DNA of 7,947 bases from positions 1-7,947 of the forward strand of contig JAKUTI010000115.1 in NCBI GenBank assembly GCA_022448765.1. The letters are read 5' to 3'. Source of the DNA: Pseudomonadales bacterium. GTDB lineage: Bacteria; Pseudomonadota; Gammaproteobacteria; Pseudomonadales; Azotimanducaceae. Positions within the stretch are counted from its first letter, which is position 1. Each line of letters opens with the position of its first letter. The notes below the pieces were generated by a model. It worked only from the letters and a program-made list of their open reading frames with translations. It was not told the DNA's origin and did not search any database. Of the stretch, positions 1 to 7,070 are shown in pieces. Made by a program: the position numbers and the translations under genes.

Positions 1-539
1 TCGGGCAAAATGACATGCGATCGTATCCCTTGCATTAGGTACTCAGCGACCAGGGTCTTAGTAAATCCCATGACGCCATGCTTTGACGCCGCGTACGCCG
101 ATCGATTGGCTGGCCCCACAACGCCCGCACCTGACGAGATATTGATGATGCAACCACTGCCCTGCTCAAGCATGCTGGGTAACGCGTATTTTGTGCAAAG
201 AAACACACCCCTTAAATTGACATTGAGCACGTTATCCCACTCCTCTGTGGGTAACTCGTGCACTGGCAATCGCGCAACAGCACCCGCATTGTTGACGAGG
301 ATATCGATCGGGCCTAGTTCGTTGACCGTAACGTCAATGAGTTCGCGTATCTGTTGTTCGTCTACCATGTCACACGGAACTGCAAGACCGTCAATCTGTT
401 GCGCCACCGCGTTGATTTCGTCTTTGCTTCGGGCAGTACATACCACTTTCGCGCCAGCCGCCGCGAAGCTGACGGCGATGGCTTTACCTATCCCCCGCCC
501 CGCACCAGTGACGATGGCAACCTTGTTATCCAGCTCCAT
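1..539 (-). CDS. SDR family NAD(P)-dependent oxidoreductase, 3' end cut by window edge
   Basis: This encodes the first 179 residues of a classical short-chain dehydrogenase/reductase, a cytoplasmic enzyme that interconverts a hydroxyl and a keto group using NAD(H) or NADP(H). Visible motifs, in order, are the Rossmann dinucleotide loop TGAGRGIG (11-18), the CD pair (56-57), NNAG (83-86), the conserved Asn of the NVNL segment (about 108), and the catalytic triad Ser136, Tyr149 and Lys153 in YAASK. A usual family member has about 250 residues, so roughly the last 70 lie outside the window, including the substrate loop. The ATG at 539 is the only start, because an in-frame TAG lies at 558-560 with no start codon between. 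GAAGGG sits only one base upstream, an unusually close ribosome site. The gene lies 82 bases downstream of the MFS gene on the same strand, so co-transcription is plausible. The family call is secure; the substrate is unknown. Arg36 just after the second strand hints at NADP preference, which is weak evidence. Confidence 0.93.
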   Translation of the reverse strand, partial: MELDNKVAIVTGAGRGIGKAIAVSFAAAGAKVVCTARSKDEINAVAQQIDGLAVPCDMVDEQQIRELIDVTVNELGPIDILVNNAGAVARLPVHELPTEEWDNVLNVNLRGVFLCTKYALPSMLEQGSGCIINISSGAGVVGPANRSAYAASKHGVMGFTKTLVAEYLMQGIRSHVILP

Positions 540-621
540 GCCCTTCTCTTCGCGTAGCTACAACCCGTCAACATAGCATGACCGCATGGCCAGGTACCGC
601 CCGCATGCTTTTGCTTCTGTC

Positions 622-1788
622 CTAGAGCGACAATCTCGAACGCATACTCATCACCAAGAGAGCGAGCACCAGGTAGATACCACCGCCCAGAGCAATTGCT
701 GCAGCATCAAACCCGAGGGTGTCGAGCAACCACCATCCGAGCAACGGCCCTACAGCCGCTCCAAAGTCCATCGTCGTGATGTAGTGGCGAAACGGGCCCG
801 CCCCAAGCTGGCTGACTGCACCCGTAACCCCCGCCTGCAACGCGGTGCCCGTCGCAAAAAACACAATGATCAAGACCGACACCACGTAGACGTTGTAAAC
901 ACTCGCTGCGAACAGTAGCGCCACGCCACCCAGCGACATAAATACGACAACGATGGTCCGGACACCGTATCGGTCCGACAGTCCACCCAACCAAGGCGCT
1001 GCCAGCGAATCGAGAACGTAACGCGCCGCCAATACGGCTCCGGTTAGCGTTGCTGCCGATACGGCAAACGCTGTGGCACCCAAGCGATCCAAAAGAACAG
1101 CACCCAGGGTGGCGGTGACGAGACCGGGGCCAACGGCACCCAAAGAAAATCCAATGACTGCGTACATACGAACACCCGGCGTTCCCGACGACGCCTCCAA
1201 TGGCTCACGCGGCAAAGGACGATCAGACAGTTTCGCTTTCATCCCCACGGGGATCGCCACCACGGAGACACATGCAATGGCGAGCACCGCGGTCGAGAAC
1301 CCCACGAGATCGACCAACAAAGCACCACCAAAGAGACCGGTCACGGAACCTAAACGAGAGATTCCGTTATATACGCCCATGGTTCGTCCCGAGACTTCAG
1401 CTGGTACCCCCTGCATCACGTCGAGTACACCGACGTGTCGTATGAAGGACCAAGCCAAGCCCCACAGCAATCGGGCGACAAGAAGTACCGTGAATAGCGG
1501 GGTGAAGACGTACATGGCCGTGGTGAGGGACCCCAACAAAAGAGCAACCGCGAACAATAGATCCGATCGAAATCGTTCCGCCATTCGGTAGGCAAAATGA
1601 TTGGTTATAAGCCGAATCCATCGATTGACGGACAAAATCAGGCCCACTTCGATGGGCGCGAGACCCAGTTCGTCGAAGTAGACCGGCAGAACCGAATAGA
1701 GAACTTGGTCTCCCAACAACGAAAGTGCCGTCGCGATACCGACGAAAACAACCGGTTTTGAGGGAGGTCTAACGGACATTGATGGCAT
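622..1788 (-). CDS. MFS transporter, 12 transmembrane segments
   Basis: This is a 388-residue inner-membrane protein with the two-by-six helix layout of the major facilitator superfamily. Hydrophobic segments lie at about 12-35, 44-65, 76-95, 97-117, 139-160 and 163-182, then after a hydrophilic central loop (183-205) at about 207-229, 240-262, 278-296, 298-318, 335-356 and 364-382. The second half keeps a good motif A in the loop between its second and third helices (GGLSDRYGVRT, 268-278). The matching loop in the first half (about 66-77) is eroded and lacks the usual Gly and Asp. Arg106, Gly110 and Ser114 in helix 4 resemble motif B, which is associated with proton coupling. Length is typical. 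Two starts are possible: ATG 1788 or ATG 1779 (residue 4). AGGGA lies too close to the first and at better distance from the second. It is between the phosphoesterase and SDR genes on the same strand. Export of a small organic compound is a reasonable guess, but the substrate is unknown. Confidence 0.9.
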   Translation of the reverse strand: MPSMSVRPPSKPVVFVGIATALSLLGDQVLYSVLPVYFDELGLAPIEVGLILSVNRWIRLITNHFAYRMAERFRSDLLFAVALLLGSLTTAMYVFTPLFTVLLVARLLWGLAWSFIRHVGVLDVMQGVPAEVSGRTMGVYNGISRLGSVTGLFGGALLVDLVGFSTAVLAIACVSVVAIPVGMKAKLSDRPLPREPLEASSGTPGVRMYAVIGFSLGAVGPGLVTATLGAVLLDRLGATAFAVSAATLTGAVLAARYVLDSLAAPWLGGLSDRYGVRTIVVVFMSLGGVALLFAASVYNVYVVSVLIIVFFATGTALQAGVTGAVSQLGAGPFRHYITTMDFGAAVGPLLGWWLLDTLGFDAAAIALGGGIYLVLALLVMSMRSRLSL

Positions 1789-1856
1789 GTTCCCTATACG
1801 ATCATCATAAAAGCCGCGACGGGCGGTAAGCGAGAAGATGAAACGCGACTAAAAAA

Positions 1857-2696
1857 CTAGGAAACGACGCGTTTTCCATCCCGCAGCAGGGGTACCGGCT
1901 CATCCCAATCGCCTATCGGGAGTACATGCGAGACCAATCCGGGGCCCGTAGGCGACGCGTCCGCAAGCCAAAGATGGATAGCGATTGCCGGGGGTTCGTT
2001 AACGATGTTGAGTACTCGTTCGGCCCCCATATCGAGTCCAAATGGGTAACACGTGGTCGGTCCAGAGAAGGCTATCGTGCCACCGAAATTGGTCGTGATC
2101 GGGCGATGAATGTGACCCGCCAGGACACGAACCACTTGTGGATGTTGCGTGAGGAGTTCAGCGAGCTGCAACCCACCACGAAGCAGTCCTTTGGCCGAAG
2201 TACCGGTCATGCCGCTGTAAAACGGCGGGTGATGCAGCGCCACGATGGTCGGTTGATCACCGGCATCATCCAAGCGGTCGCTCAACCAGCTAAGTCGGGT
2301 CGGGCACAGCTCACCCGGCGTCTCGTCAGCAATCACGGAATCGCAACAAATCAGACGTACTGGAAAACTATCGATCACGTAGTGCAAGAATTCGTCGTTC
2401 GATGGCAGCATTGTGGTTCCAGAAAAAACCTGCCTCAGCGCGCCGCGCTCGTCGTGATTTCCCGGGATCAGTACGATCGGCACCAGCAATGGGTCGACGA
2501 TTTGTCGGAAGCGCTCGTAACGCTCCACGTTACCGCGGGAAGCTATGTCGCCGGTATGGAGGACCAGATCGGGCAGGGGATCCATCGCGTTGATCACGCT
2601 GACGGCCTTTTCCAACGCGGTGTTGGTGTTAAAGCGCCCGTAGACAAGCGAATTCGATACATCCACATGAGTATCAGAGATCTGCACTAAAATCAT
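1857..2696 (-). CDS. Metallophosphoesterase, class III cyclic nucleotide phosphodiesterase (CpdA-like)
   Basis: The 279-residue protein has the full calcineurin-like metallophosphoesterase motif set: D8-x-H10 (SDTH), GD at 49-50, GNHDE at 79-83, HH at 155-156 and GHIH at 194-197. These residues bind a two-metal centre (typically Fe/Mn) that hydrolyses phosphodiesters. The order, spacing and length match the CpdA/class III cyclic nucleotide phosphodiesterase group, whose known members cleave cAMP or other 2',3'- or 3',5'-cyclic nucleotides, though many members act on other phosphodiesters or glycerophosphodiesters. There is no signal peptide, so it should be cytoplasmic. The ATG start is preceded by AAGGGAG seven bases upstream, a good ribosome site. 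It is first of three co-directional genes, with 68 bases to the MFS gene, and is divergent from the GFA-family gene. The family is certain, the nucleotide substrate is not: it could tune cAMP signalling or hydrolyse a compound handled by the transporter. Confidence 0.9.
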   Translation of the reverse strand: MILVQISDTHVDVSNSLVYGRFNTNTALEKAVSVINAMDPLPDLVLHTGDIASRGNVERYERFRQIVDPLLVPIVLIPGNHDERGALRQVFSGTTMLPSNDEFLHYVIDSFPVRLICCDSVIADETPGELCPTRLSWLSDRLDDAGDQPTIVALHHPPFYSGMTGTSAKGLLRGGLQLAELLTQHPQVVRVLAGHIHRPITTNFGGTIAFSGPTTCYPFGLDMGAERVLNIVNEPPAIAIHLWLADASPTGPGLVSHVLPIGDWDEPVPLLRDGKRVVS

Positions 2697-2718
2697 CTAA
2701 GGACTCCCTTCGTTGGGG

Positions 2719-2748
2719 TTGACAGTGCGCCTGACTTATTTCTTTACT
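2719..2748 (+). promoter_or_regulatory. Candidate sigma70 promoter for the GFA-family gene
   Basis: A perfect -35 hexamer TTGACA (2719-2724) is followed after 18 bases by TTTACT (2743-2748), which matches the -10 consensus at four of six positions. Transcription would begin near 2755, giving a leader of about 25 bases before the ATG at 2780. The site lies in the only divergent intergenic region of the window (2697-2779), so it may also influence the opposite phosphoesterase operon. I found no equally good minus-strand promoter and no clear operator repeat here. Confidence 0.5.
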
Positions 2749-2779
2749 CTCCAAGATCTGATGCAACGGGGCAAGCGCC

Positions 2780-3220
2780 ATGACAACAGGAAAGTGCTAC
2801 TGCGGAGCGGTAACGTACGAGATCGAAGGCGATATTGACTATATCGTTCATTGTCACTGTCGCAGTTGTCGACGCGCATGCGGCGCCGCGTTTTACAGCG
2901 CCGGTTTTTTGCGGGCGTCTCAATTTTCGGTCACGTCGGGCGAAACGCAGATTCGTGAATTCACTTTTCCCGAGAATCCGAGCGGTGCACGTTGCTTCTG
3001 TGGCACCTGCGGCGGCCGCTTGTATATTCGATTACCCGTTCCAGGGCTGATCAATGTCGCCATCAATACGCTCGATCAGGAACCCCACGAGGACGTCGGC
3101 GTCCACATCAACGTCGAGTCAAAAGCCCCTTGGGATGAAATCCCCGAGGGTCGTGAACAGTACACCACCATCCCGCCCGACATGCTGACCCAACTACAAG
3201 CTTTAATGCATAGCGATTAA
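2780..3220 (+). CDS. GFA/CENP-V family zinc-binding protein
   Basis: This 146-residue protein belongs to the family named after glutathione-dependent formaldehyde-activating enzyme (Gfa), a compact beta fold with two zinc sites. Cysteines fall in the expected places: C6-x-C8 near the N-terminus, C25-x-C27-x2-C30 in HCHCRSCR, and C72, C74 and C77 in CFCGTCGG. By comparison with Gfa, C25, C27 and C30 form the labile site that contacts glutathione, and C6, C8 and the 74/77 pair form the structural zinc site. The C-terminal block HINVESKAPWDEI (109-121) is also a family signature. Gfa was proposed to speed formation of S-hydroxymethylglutathione, but most relatives have no proven reaction, so I would not name it formaldehyde-activating. 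No formaldehyde dehydrogenase gene is in the window. The ribosome site is weak (GGGG eight bases upstream of ATG). It is followed after 98 bases by the acyl-CoA dehydrogenase pair, with no clear terminator between. Confidence 0.9.
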   Translation: MTTGKCYCGAVTYEIEGDIDYIVHCHCRSCRRACGAAFYSAGFLRASQFSVTSGETQIREFTFPENPSGARCFCGTCGGRLYIRLPVPGLINVAINTLDQEPHEDVGVHINVESKAPWDEIPEGREQYTTIPPDMLTQLQALMHSD

Positions 3221-3305
3221 GTCTCAGCCATACGCGCTGGCTACCGATTTAAAGCCTAGTACGCAAAGCATTATTTCTCTAAGCTCGTTTTTGAAACAGC
3301 GCATC

Positions 3306-3311
3306 GGAGGT
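3306..3311 (+). promoter_or_regulatory. Strong ribosome binding site for the first acyl-CoA dehydrogenase
   Basis: GGAGGT lies seven bases before the ATG at 3319 and is the best Shine-Dalgarno match in the window. It fixes the start of the first dehydrogenase subunit and, through the overlapping gene pair, probably sets expression of both. Confidence 0.8.
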
Positions 3312-3318
3312 AGACCGG

Positions 3319-4479
3319 ATGGAAATCGAACTCACCAGCGAAGATCTCGAGTTCCGTCAGGAAGTCCGTGACTTTCTTAAGGGAAATGCCGCCAAACCCG
3401 GCGCCGATTACTCGCAATGGCGATTGGATTATTTCAAGAACGCGGCGGCGAAAGGCGGCTGGGACGTGCCCAAGTGGCCTGTCGAGTTTGGTGGGCCCGG
3501 CTGGTCGCCGACCCAACACTACATCTGGGAACAGGAAACCGTGACGGCGTCGTTGCCGTGGGATATGCCCTTCGGCATCGGCATGCTCGCGCCGATCCTC
3601 ATGAATTACGGATCCAAAGAACAAATTGACCGGTTTCTGCCGGATATCCGCGAACGCAAGGTCAATTGGTGCCAGGGCTATTCGGAACCCGGGGCCGGGT
3701 CAGACCTCGCTTCACTCAAAACCAAAGCCGTTCTATCCGATGACGGTACCCACTATACGGTCACTGGCACCAAGGTATGGACCACCATGGCGCACATGGC
3801 GGACTGGATGTTTTGCCTGACACGCACCGACGATACCGGGATCAAGCAAGAGGGTATTACGTTCCTCCTCATCCCGATGAAACAAGACGGAATCGAAGTT
3901 AAACCCATTATCACCCTCGGCGGTGCCCATAGCGTCAACATGGTGCATCTCACCGACGTCAAAGTCCCTGTTGAAAACCGCATCGGAGAGGAAGGCAAAG
4001 GCTGGACTTATGCCAAAGGTCTACTGCAACACGAACGGACGGGGCTTGCTGGTATTTCTCGCTCCATAGTGGCTCTCGAGACCTTGAAACGTCAGGCCCA
4101 GTCCGTGCCCCGCGGCAACGGCACCCTCATGGACGATCCCGCGTTCAAAAGCAAAGTGGCGGAACTCGAAATAGACTTGTTGGCGGTTGAATTCACGGAG
4201 CTTCGGAGCCTCGCGGCAGCGGCCTCCGGCGACGATCCCGGTCCCGAGTCGTCGATCTTGAAACTTAAAGGCACCGAGATTCAGCAACGCATCCAAAAGC
4301 TAACGGTCGAGGCCGGAGGCATTTACTCCGCGGCATGGGGTGTTCCCGTCGGCCATAAGTTTGCCCGCAGCGGCATGCAGGGCTATCTCGGGGGACGTGC
4401 GAACACGATCTATGGTGGCGCTAGCGAAGTGCAAAAAGACGTTATCGCCAAGAACGTATTGGGGCTAAAAAAGTCGTGA
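3319..4479 (+). CDS. Acyl-CoA dehydrogenase, large (catalytic) subunit, PimC-like
   Basis: This FAD-dependent acyl-CoA dehydrogenase subunit (386 residues) would catalyse alpha,beta-desaturation of an acyl-CoA in the cytoplasm, passing electrons to ETF. The N-terminal helical domain is followed by the flavin/substrate motif at 117-129 (W117, then YSEPGAGSD) and the beta-domain WTT at 154-156. Glu239-Arg240 in QHERTG sits where isovaleryl- and long-chain acyl-CoA dehydrogenases carry their catalytic Glu. The C-terminal loop has IYGGASE (364-370), with Gly366 where the MCAD-type catalytic Glu would be, which supports Glu239 as the base. The usual RxFGxPI...FQ helix and QxHGGxG loop are absent. 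The segment 271-299 (DDPAFKSKVAELEIDLLAVEF) instead resembles large subunits of heteromeric enzymes such as pimeloyl-CoA dehydrogenase PimC and mycobacterial steroid FadE pairs. The next gene starts inside its stop codon. Heteromeric dehydrogenase is a confident inference; the substrate (dicarboxylic, branched or steroid side chain CoA ester) is not determined. Confidence 0.93.
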   Translation: MEIELTSEDLEFRQEVRDFLKGNAAKPGADYSQWRLDYFKNAAAKGGWDVPKWPVEFGGPGWSPTQHYIWEQETVTASLPWDMPFGIGMLAPILMNYGSKEQIDRFLPDIRERKVNWCQGYSEPGAGSDLASLKTKAVLSDDGTHYTVTGTKVWTTMAHMADWMFCLTRTDDTGIKQEGITFLLIPMKQDGIEVKPIITLGGAHSVNMVHLTDVKVPVENRIGEEGKGWTYAKGLLQHERTGLAGISRSIVALETLKRQAQSVPRGNGTLMDDPAFKSKVAELEIDLLAVEFTELRSLAAAASGDDPGPESSILKLKGTEIQQRIQKLTVEAGGIYSAAWGVPVGHKFARSGMQGYLGGRANTIYGGASEVQKDVIAKNVLGLKKS

Positions 4480-5582
4480 ACTTCGATTTTTCTGACGAAC
4501 AGCAACTACTGCAGCAATCGGTCGAACGTTTTGTCAACGAAAACTACGATCTCGCCACCCGCAAAAAACTAGCTGACAGCCCGCAAGGCTATAGCGATGA
4601 CAACTGGTCGAAGATGGCGGACCTCGGATGGTTAGCGCTGCCGTTTGATGAAACCGACGGCGGCTTTGGTGGTAACCAAATCGACACCATGATCGTCATG
4701 GAGCAATTCGGCCGCGGCTTGGTCGTCGAGCCTTATTTCGCCAACATTGTTCTCGGCGGCGGCATGCTCAAAAGGTCGTCAAATCAAGCGCTACGAACAG
4801 ACTTATTGCCCGGCATTATCACGGGCGACGTGCAATTGACGCTTGCCCACGCCGAAGAACAAGCACGGTTCGATCTAGACGACGTCGTCACAACCGCTCG
4901 AGAAGACGGCGAGCATCACGTCCTCAACGGTAAAAAATCCATGGTCCCCAACGCTGCCACCGCAACCCACATCATCGTCTCCGCGAGAACGGGGGGTGGG
5001 CAACAGGACAAAACCGGTATCGCATTGTTCCTCATCGATGCCGACGATCTCGACGGAAACCACTTCCCCACAGTCGATGGCGGCCGCGCCTCGGAAATCT
5101 CGTTGGACAACGTTCGTGTTCCGACCGACCGGATGATCGGCGATTACGACTTGTTGGCGAGGACCGCCCAGGACGCGGTTCTTGCCTTGTGCGCGGAAGC
5201 GCTGGGTTGCATGGAGGTGTTGTACAAGAGCACGGTGGAGTACACCCAAGAGCGCGTGCAGTTTGACCATCCATTGTCCGATTTTCAGGTCGTACAGCAT
5301 CGTATGGTTGATATGTTTATGGAATACGAGCAATGCAAATCGCTCCTCTACCGCGCCACCTTGGAAGCGGTGCAGGAAGCGCCCACGGCTGTGCGAACAT
5401 CCCACGCGTTAAAACACTTGGTCGGCAAATCCGCCAGTTTCATCGGCGAAAATGCCGTACAACTGCACGGTGGTATGGGGATGACCGAGGAGCTAGCAAT
5501 CGGTCACTACTTTAAGCGCTTATTGGTCATCGAATCGCAATTCGGTAATACCGATTACCACCTGACACAATTTGCGGCTTAA
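4476..5582 (+). CDS. Acyl-CoA dehydrogenase, small (FAD-site complementing) subunit, PimD-like
   Basis: This is the 368-residue partner of the preceding dehydrogenase. It starts at a GTG overlapping the upstream TGA (GTGA), a layout that usually means translational coupling and near-equal output. It has the acyl-CoA dehydrogenase fold from MNFDFSDEQQ onward, but the flavin motif SEPxAGSD is replaced by AHAEEQARFD (about 124-133). It keeps what the large subunit lacks: R260 and F263 with P266 and F270-Q271 (ERVQFDHPLSDFQ), which contact FAD across the dimer, and QLHGGMGMTEE (329-339). No Glu-Arg pair is seen at the helix G position, where it reads ALCAEALG. The ending FGNTDYHLTQFA is like PimD-type small subunits. 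Together these suggest it completes the FAD pocket rather than acting alone. Its TAA overlaps the stop of the convergent serine hydrolase by four bases. High confidence in the family, moderate in the exact role. Confidence 0.92.
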   Translation: MNFDFSDEQQLLQQSVERFVNENYDLATRKKLADSPQGYSDDNWSKMADLGWLALPFDETDGGFGGNQIDTMIVMEQFGRGLVVEPYFANIVLGGGMLKRSSNQALRTDLLPGIITGDVQLTLAHAEEQARFDLDDVVTTAREDGEHHVLNGKKSMVPNAATATHIIVSARTGGGQQDKTGIALFLIDADDLDGNHFPTVDGGRASEISLDNVRVPTDRMIGDYDLLARTAQDAVLALCAEALGCMEVLYKSTVEYTQERVQFDHPLSDFQVVQHRMVDMFMEYEQCKSLLYRATLEAVQEAPTAVRTSHALKHLVGKSASFIGENAVQLHGGMGMTEELAIGHYFKRLLVIESQFGNTDYHLTQFAA

Positions 5583-7000
5583 GTCGCGCTTCGTTCGGGT
5601 ACCGATTCCATCAGTGCTTTAAGCATATGGCGAAGCGAAATCTCAGCTTTGGCGGCTCCTGAAAAGTGACCGATCCGCACCACCACCAGATCGTGAGACG
5701 GGACAATGATGGTTTTTTGACCCCCCGCGCCCGCCATAAAATAAGCGTCTTCCGGTATGGGCATTCGGGTGGTGGCCGGACCTCGGTTCAACCAGAAAAA
5801 GCCGCCGTATATCGGTCGACCATCGGCCACCCAACCCGGTGCCGGTGTACTGACAAATTCTGACCAGCCCTCTGGCAACAAACGCTTTCCCGCCACAACA
5901 CCATCTTGTAGATACAAATTAGCCAGTCGCGCCCAATCGCGCGCGCTGATGAACTCGTAGCCGTTGAGCAGAAAATTTCCAAAGGGATCCGTTTCCAGAA
6001 CGGCGTTGCGGATGCCAATTTGGTCAAACAACGCATGTTGGGGGAACGCATGGTAGTTTTCGCCACGCGCTTCCACCGCCAATCGCACCAGGTAATTGGC
6101 CAGCAGCGGATCACCATTGCGATAACGCCCGACCAGGCCGGCCGGCCACTGTTGAGACCGGGTTGCGGCGTACTGATACGCGTTTATCCCGCCCGTGTAC
6201 ACGTACAAATGGTCCGGGTATCCGGCCCTCGGGTCGTAATCGGGATCCATCATCGCTCGAAACCGTAACCCACTCGACATTTGAAGGATGTCGGCTATCC
6301 GGATGGACGCGCGATCATCGCCGCTCGATTGCCATTCCGGAATGGGCGCTGGATCATTCAAGGCGTATTCGCCTTCGTGCACCAGCAAGCCCAGTAAGGT
6401 TGCCGTCAAACTCTTGCCCATCGACCAACTTTCAAGCGGCGTTGTCGGTTCGATACCTTCGCCGTATCGCTCCGCAATCAATGCTCCCCGATGGGTGACG
6501 ACCACGGCGGACGTCATGCTCCCTTCATCAAATGCCAGGCCCACCGCGTTGGCAACAGCTGTGCGGTCGAGGGGTCCGTCATAAGGCTCAACCGCGTCAC
6601 CCATAGGCCAGCGTTGCGTACCCGCCGGCGGAAGGGTCGATTCAACGACACTCGGCGTAAAAGCGACGTCATCGGCTTCTAGCGGAATTGCTACGGCGCC
6701 CTGACTTCCACAAATCCTCGCGGTGCGGGTGACCCCATTGTCCAGAGCAACGTGAACACTCTGCGATTCAACGTCAACCTGGATGTCTTTGATGTGGAAG
6801 CGGTCTTCGTACGGGGCCGTGAAGTAGCCGTTGTGCTCGGCCACAAAGGTCGGCTCAAGTCCCGCTATGAAAACGTTCGAACAAAGAATTTTGGCAAAGC
6901 CTGCGCCGAAGTGGGAAATAGGGTCCCCGGGAGGAATTACAAACTCGCCCCCAAGATCGAGTTGGTGCGCCCGCGCGTTGATGTCCGTCGAATCACTCAA
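5579..7000 (-). CDS. Serine hydrolase, beta-lactamase/6-aminohexanoate-hydrolase-like, with N-terminal domain
   Basis: The 473-residue protein has a C-terminal serine beta-lactamase-like fold (about 145-465). The nucleophile motif SMGK is at 193-196 (Ser193, Lys196), the second motif YRN at 293-295 supplies the general base region, and GGQKT at 426-430 stands where the KTG-type third motif lies. This set fits class C-like esterases and 6-aminohexanoate-dimer hydrolase relatives, which cleave esters or amides and are rarely true beta-lactamases. Residues 1-135 form a separate region containing FAKILCSNVFIAG (35-47) and WPMGD (131-135). The start is a TTG at 7000: an in-frame TAA lies at 7043-7045 with no ATG or GTG between, and the ATG at 7008 is out of frame and closes after three codons. 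No signal peptide or membrane segment is visible, so a cytoplasmic protein is implied, unlike many relatives. It is tail-to-tail with the dehydrogenase pair. The substrate is unknown. Confidence 0.88.
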   Translation of the reverse strand: MSDSTDINARAHQLDLGGEFVIPPGDPISHFGAGFAKILCSNVFIAGLEPTFVAEHNGYFTAPYEDRFHIKDIQVDVESQSVHVALDNGVTRTARICGSQGAVAIPLEADDVAFTPSVVESTLPPAGTQRWPMGDAVEPYDGPLDRTAVANAVGLAFDEGSMTSAVVVTHRGALIAERYGEGIEPTTPLESWSMGKSLTATLLGLLVHEGEYALNDPAPIPEWQSSGDDRASIRIADILQMSSGLRFRAMMDPDYDPRAGYPDHLYVYTGGINAYQYAATRSQQWPAGLVGRYRNGDPLLANYLVRLAVEARGENYHAFPQHALFDQIGIRNAVLETDPFGNFLLNGYEFISARDWARLANLYLQDGVVAGKRLLPEGWSEFVSTPAPGWVADGRPIYGGFFWLNRGPATTRMPIPEDAYFMAGAGGQKTIIVPSHDLVVVRIGHFSGAAKAEISLRHMLKALMESVPERSAT

Positions 7001-7070
7001 CCGTGCATCTCGCTTCGTCGCGCCGAAACCAAGCCAGTGGATTTAGCACCTTCGCGTATTCCCGGGCCAG

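Noticed and set aside
10..576. Plus-strand open frame of 188 residues at the left edge
   Set aside because: It is antisense to the SDR gene, whose Rossmann and YxxxK motifs are unmistakable. The plus-strand product is Ser/Thr/Pro rich with no domain.
575..609. Inverted repeat AGCATG...CATGCT between the SDR and MFS genes, considered as a terminator or operator
   Set aside because: The arms are six bases with a 23-base spacer and no U-tract in the direction of transcription. It may well be chance.
1073..1591. Plus-strand open frame opposite the MFS gene
   Set aside because: The product is Arg/Pro/Thr rich and is the complement of membrane helices. It is not a plausible protein.
1926..2690. 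Long plus-strand open frame (254 residues) opposite the phosphoesterase gene
   Set aside because: It covers almost exactly the antisense of a gene with a complete metallophosphoesterase motif set, is rich in Arg/His/Gln and shows no recognisable domain. It is a codon-bias shadow.
3226..3242. AGCC...GGCT repeat after the GFA-family gene, considered as a terminator
   Set aside because: The stem is only four base pairs and no T-run follows.
3269..3274. CATTAT as a -10 box for the dehydrogenase pair
   Set aside because: No acceptable -35 hexamer lies 16-18 bases upstream, so a promoter here is not supported.
4875..5405. Minus-strand open frame of 176 residues inside the second dehydrogenase
   Set aside because: It is antisense to conserved dehydrogenase motifs, with no ribosome site or domain.
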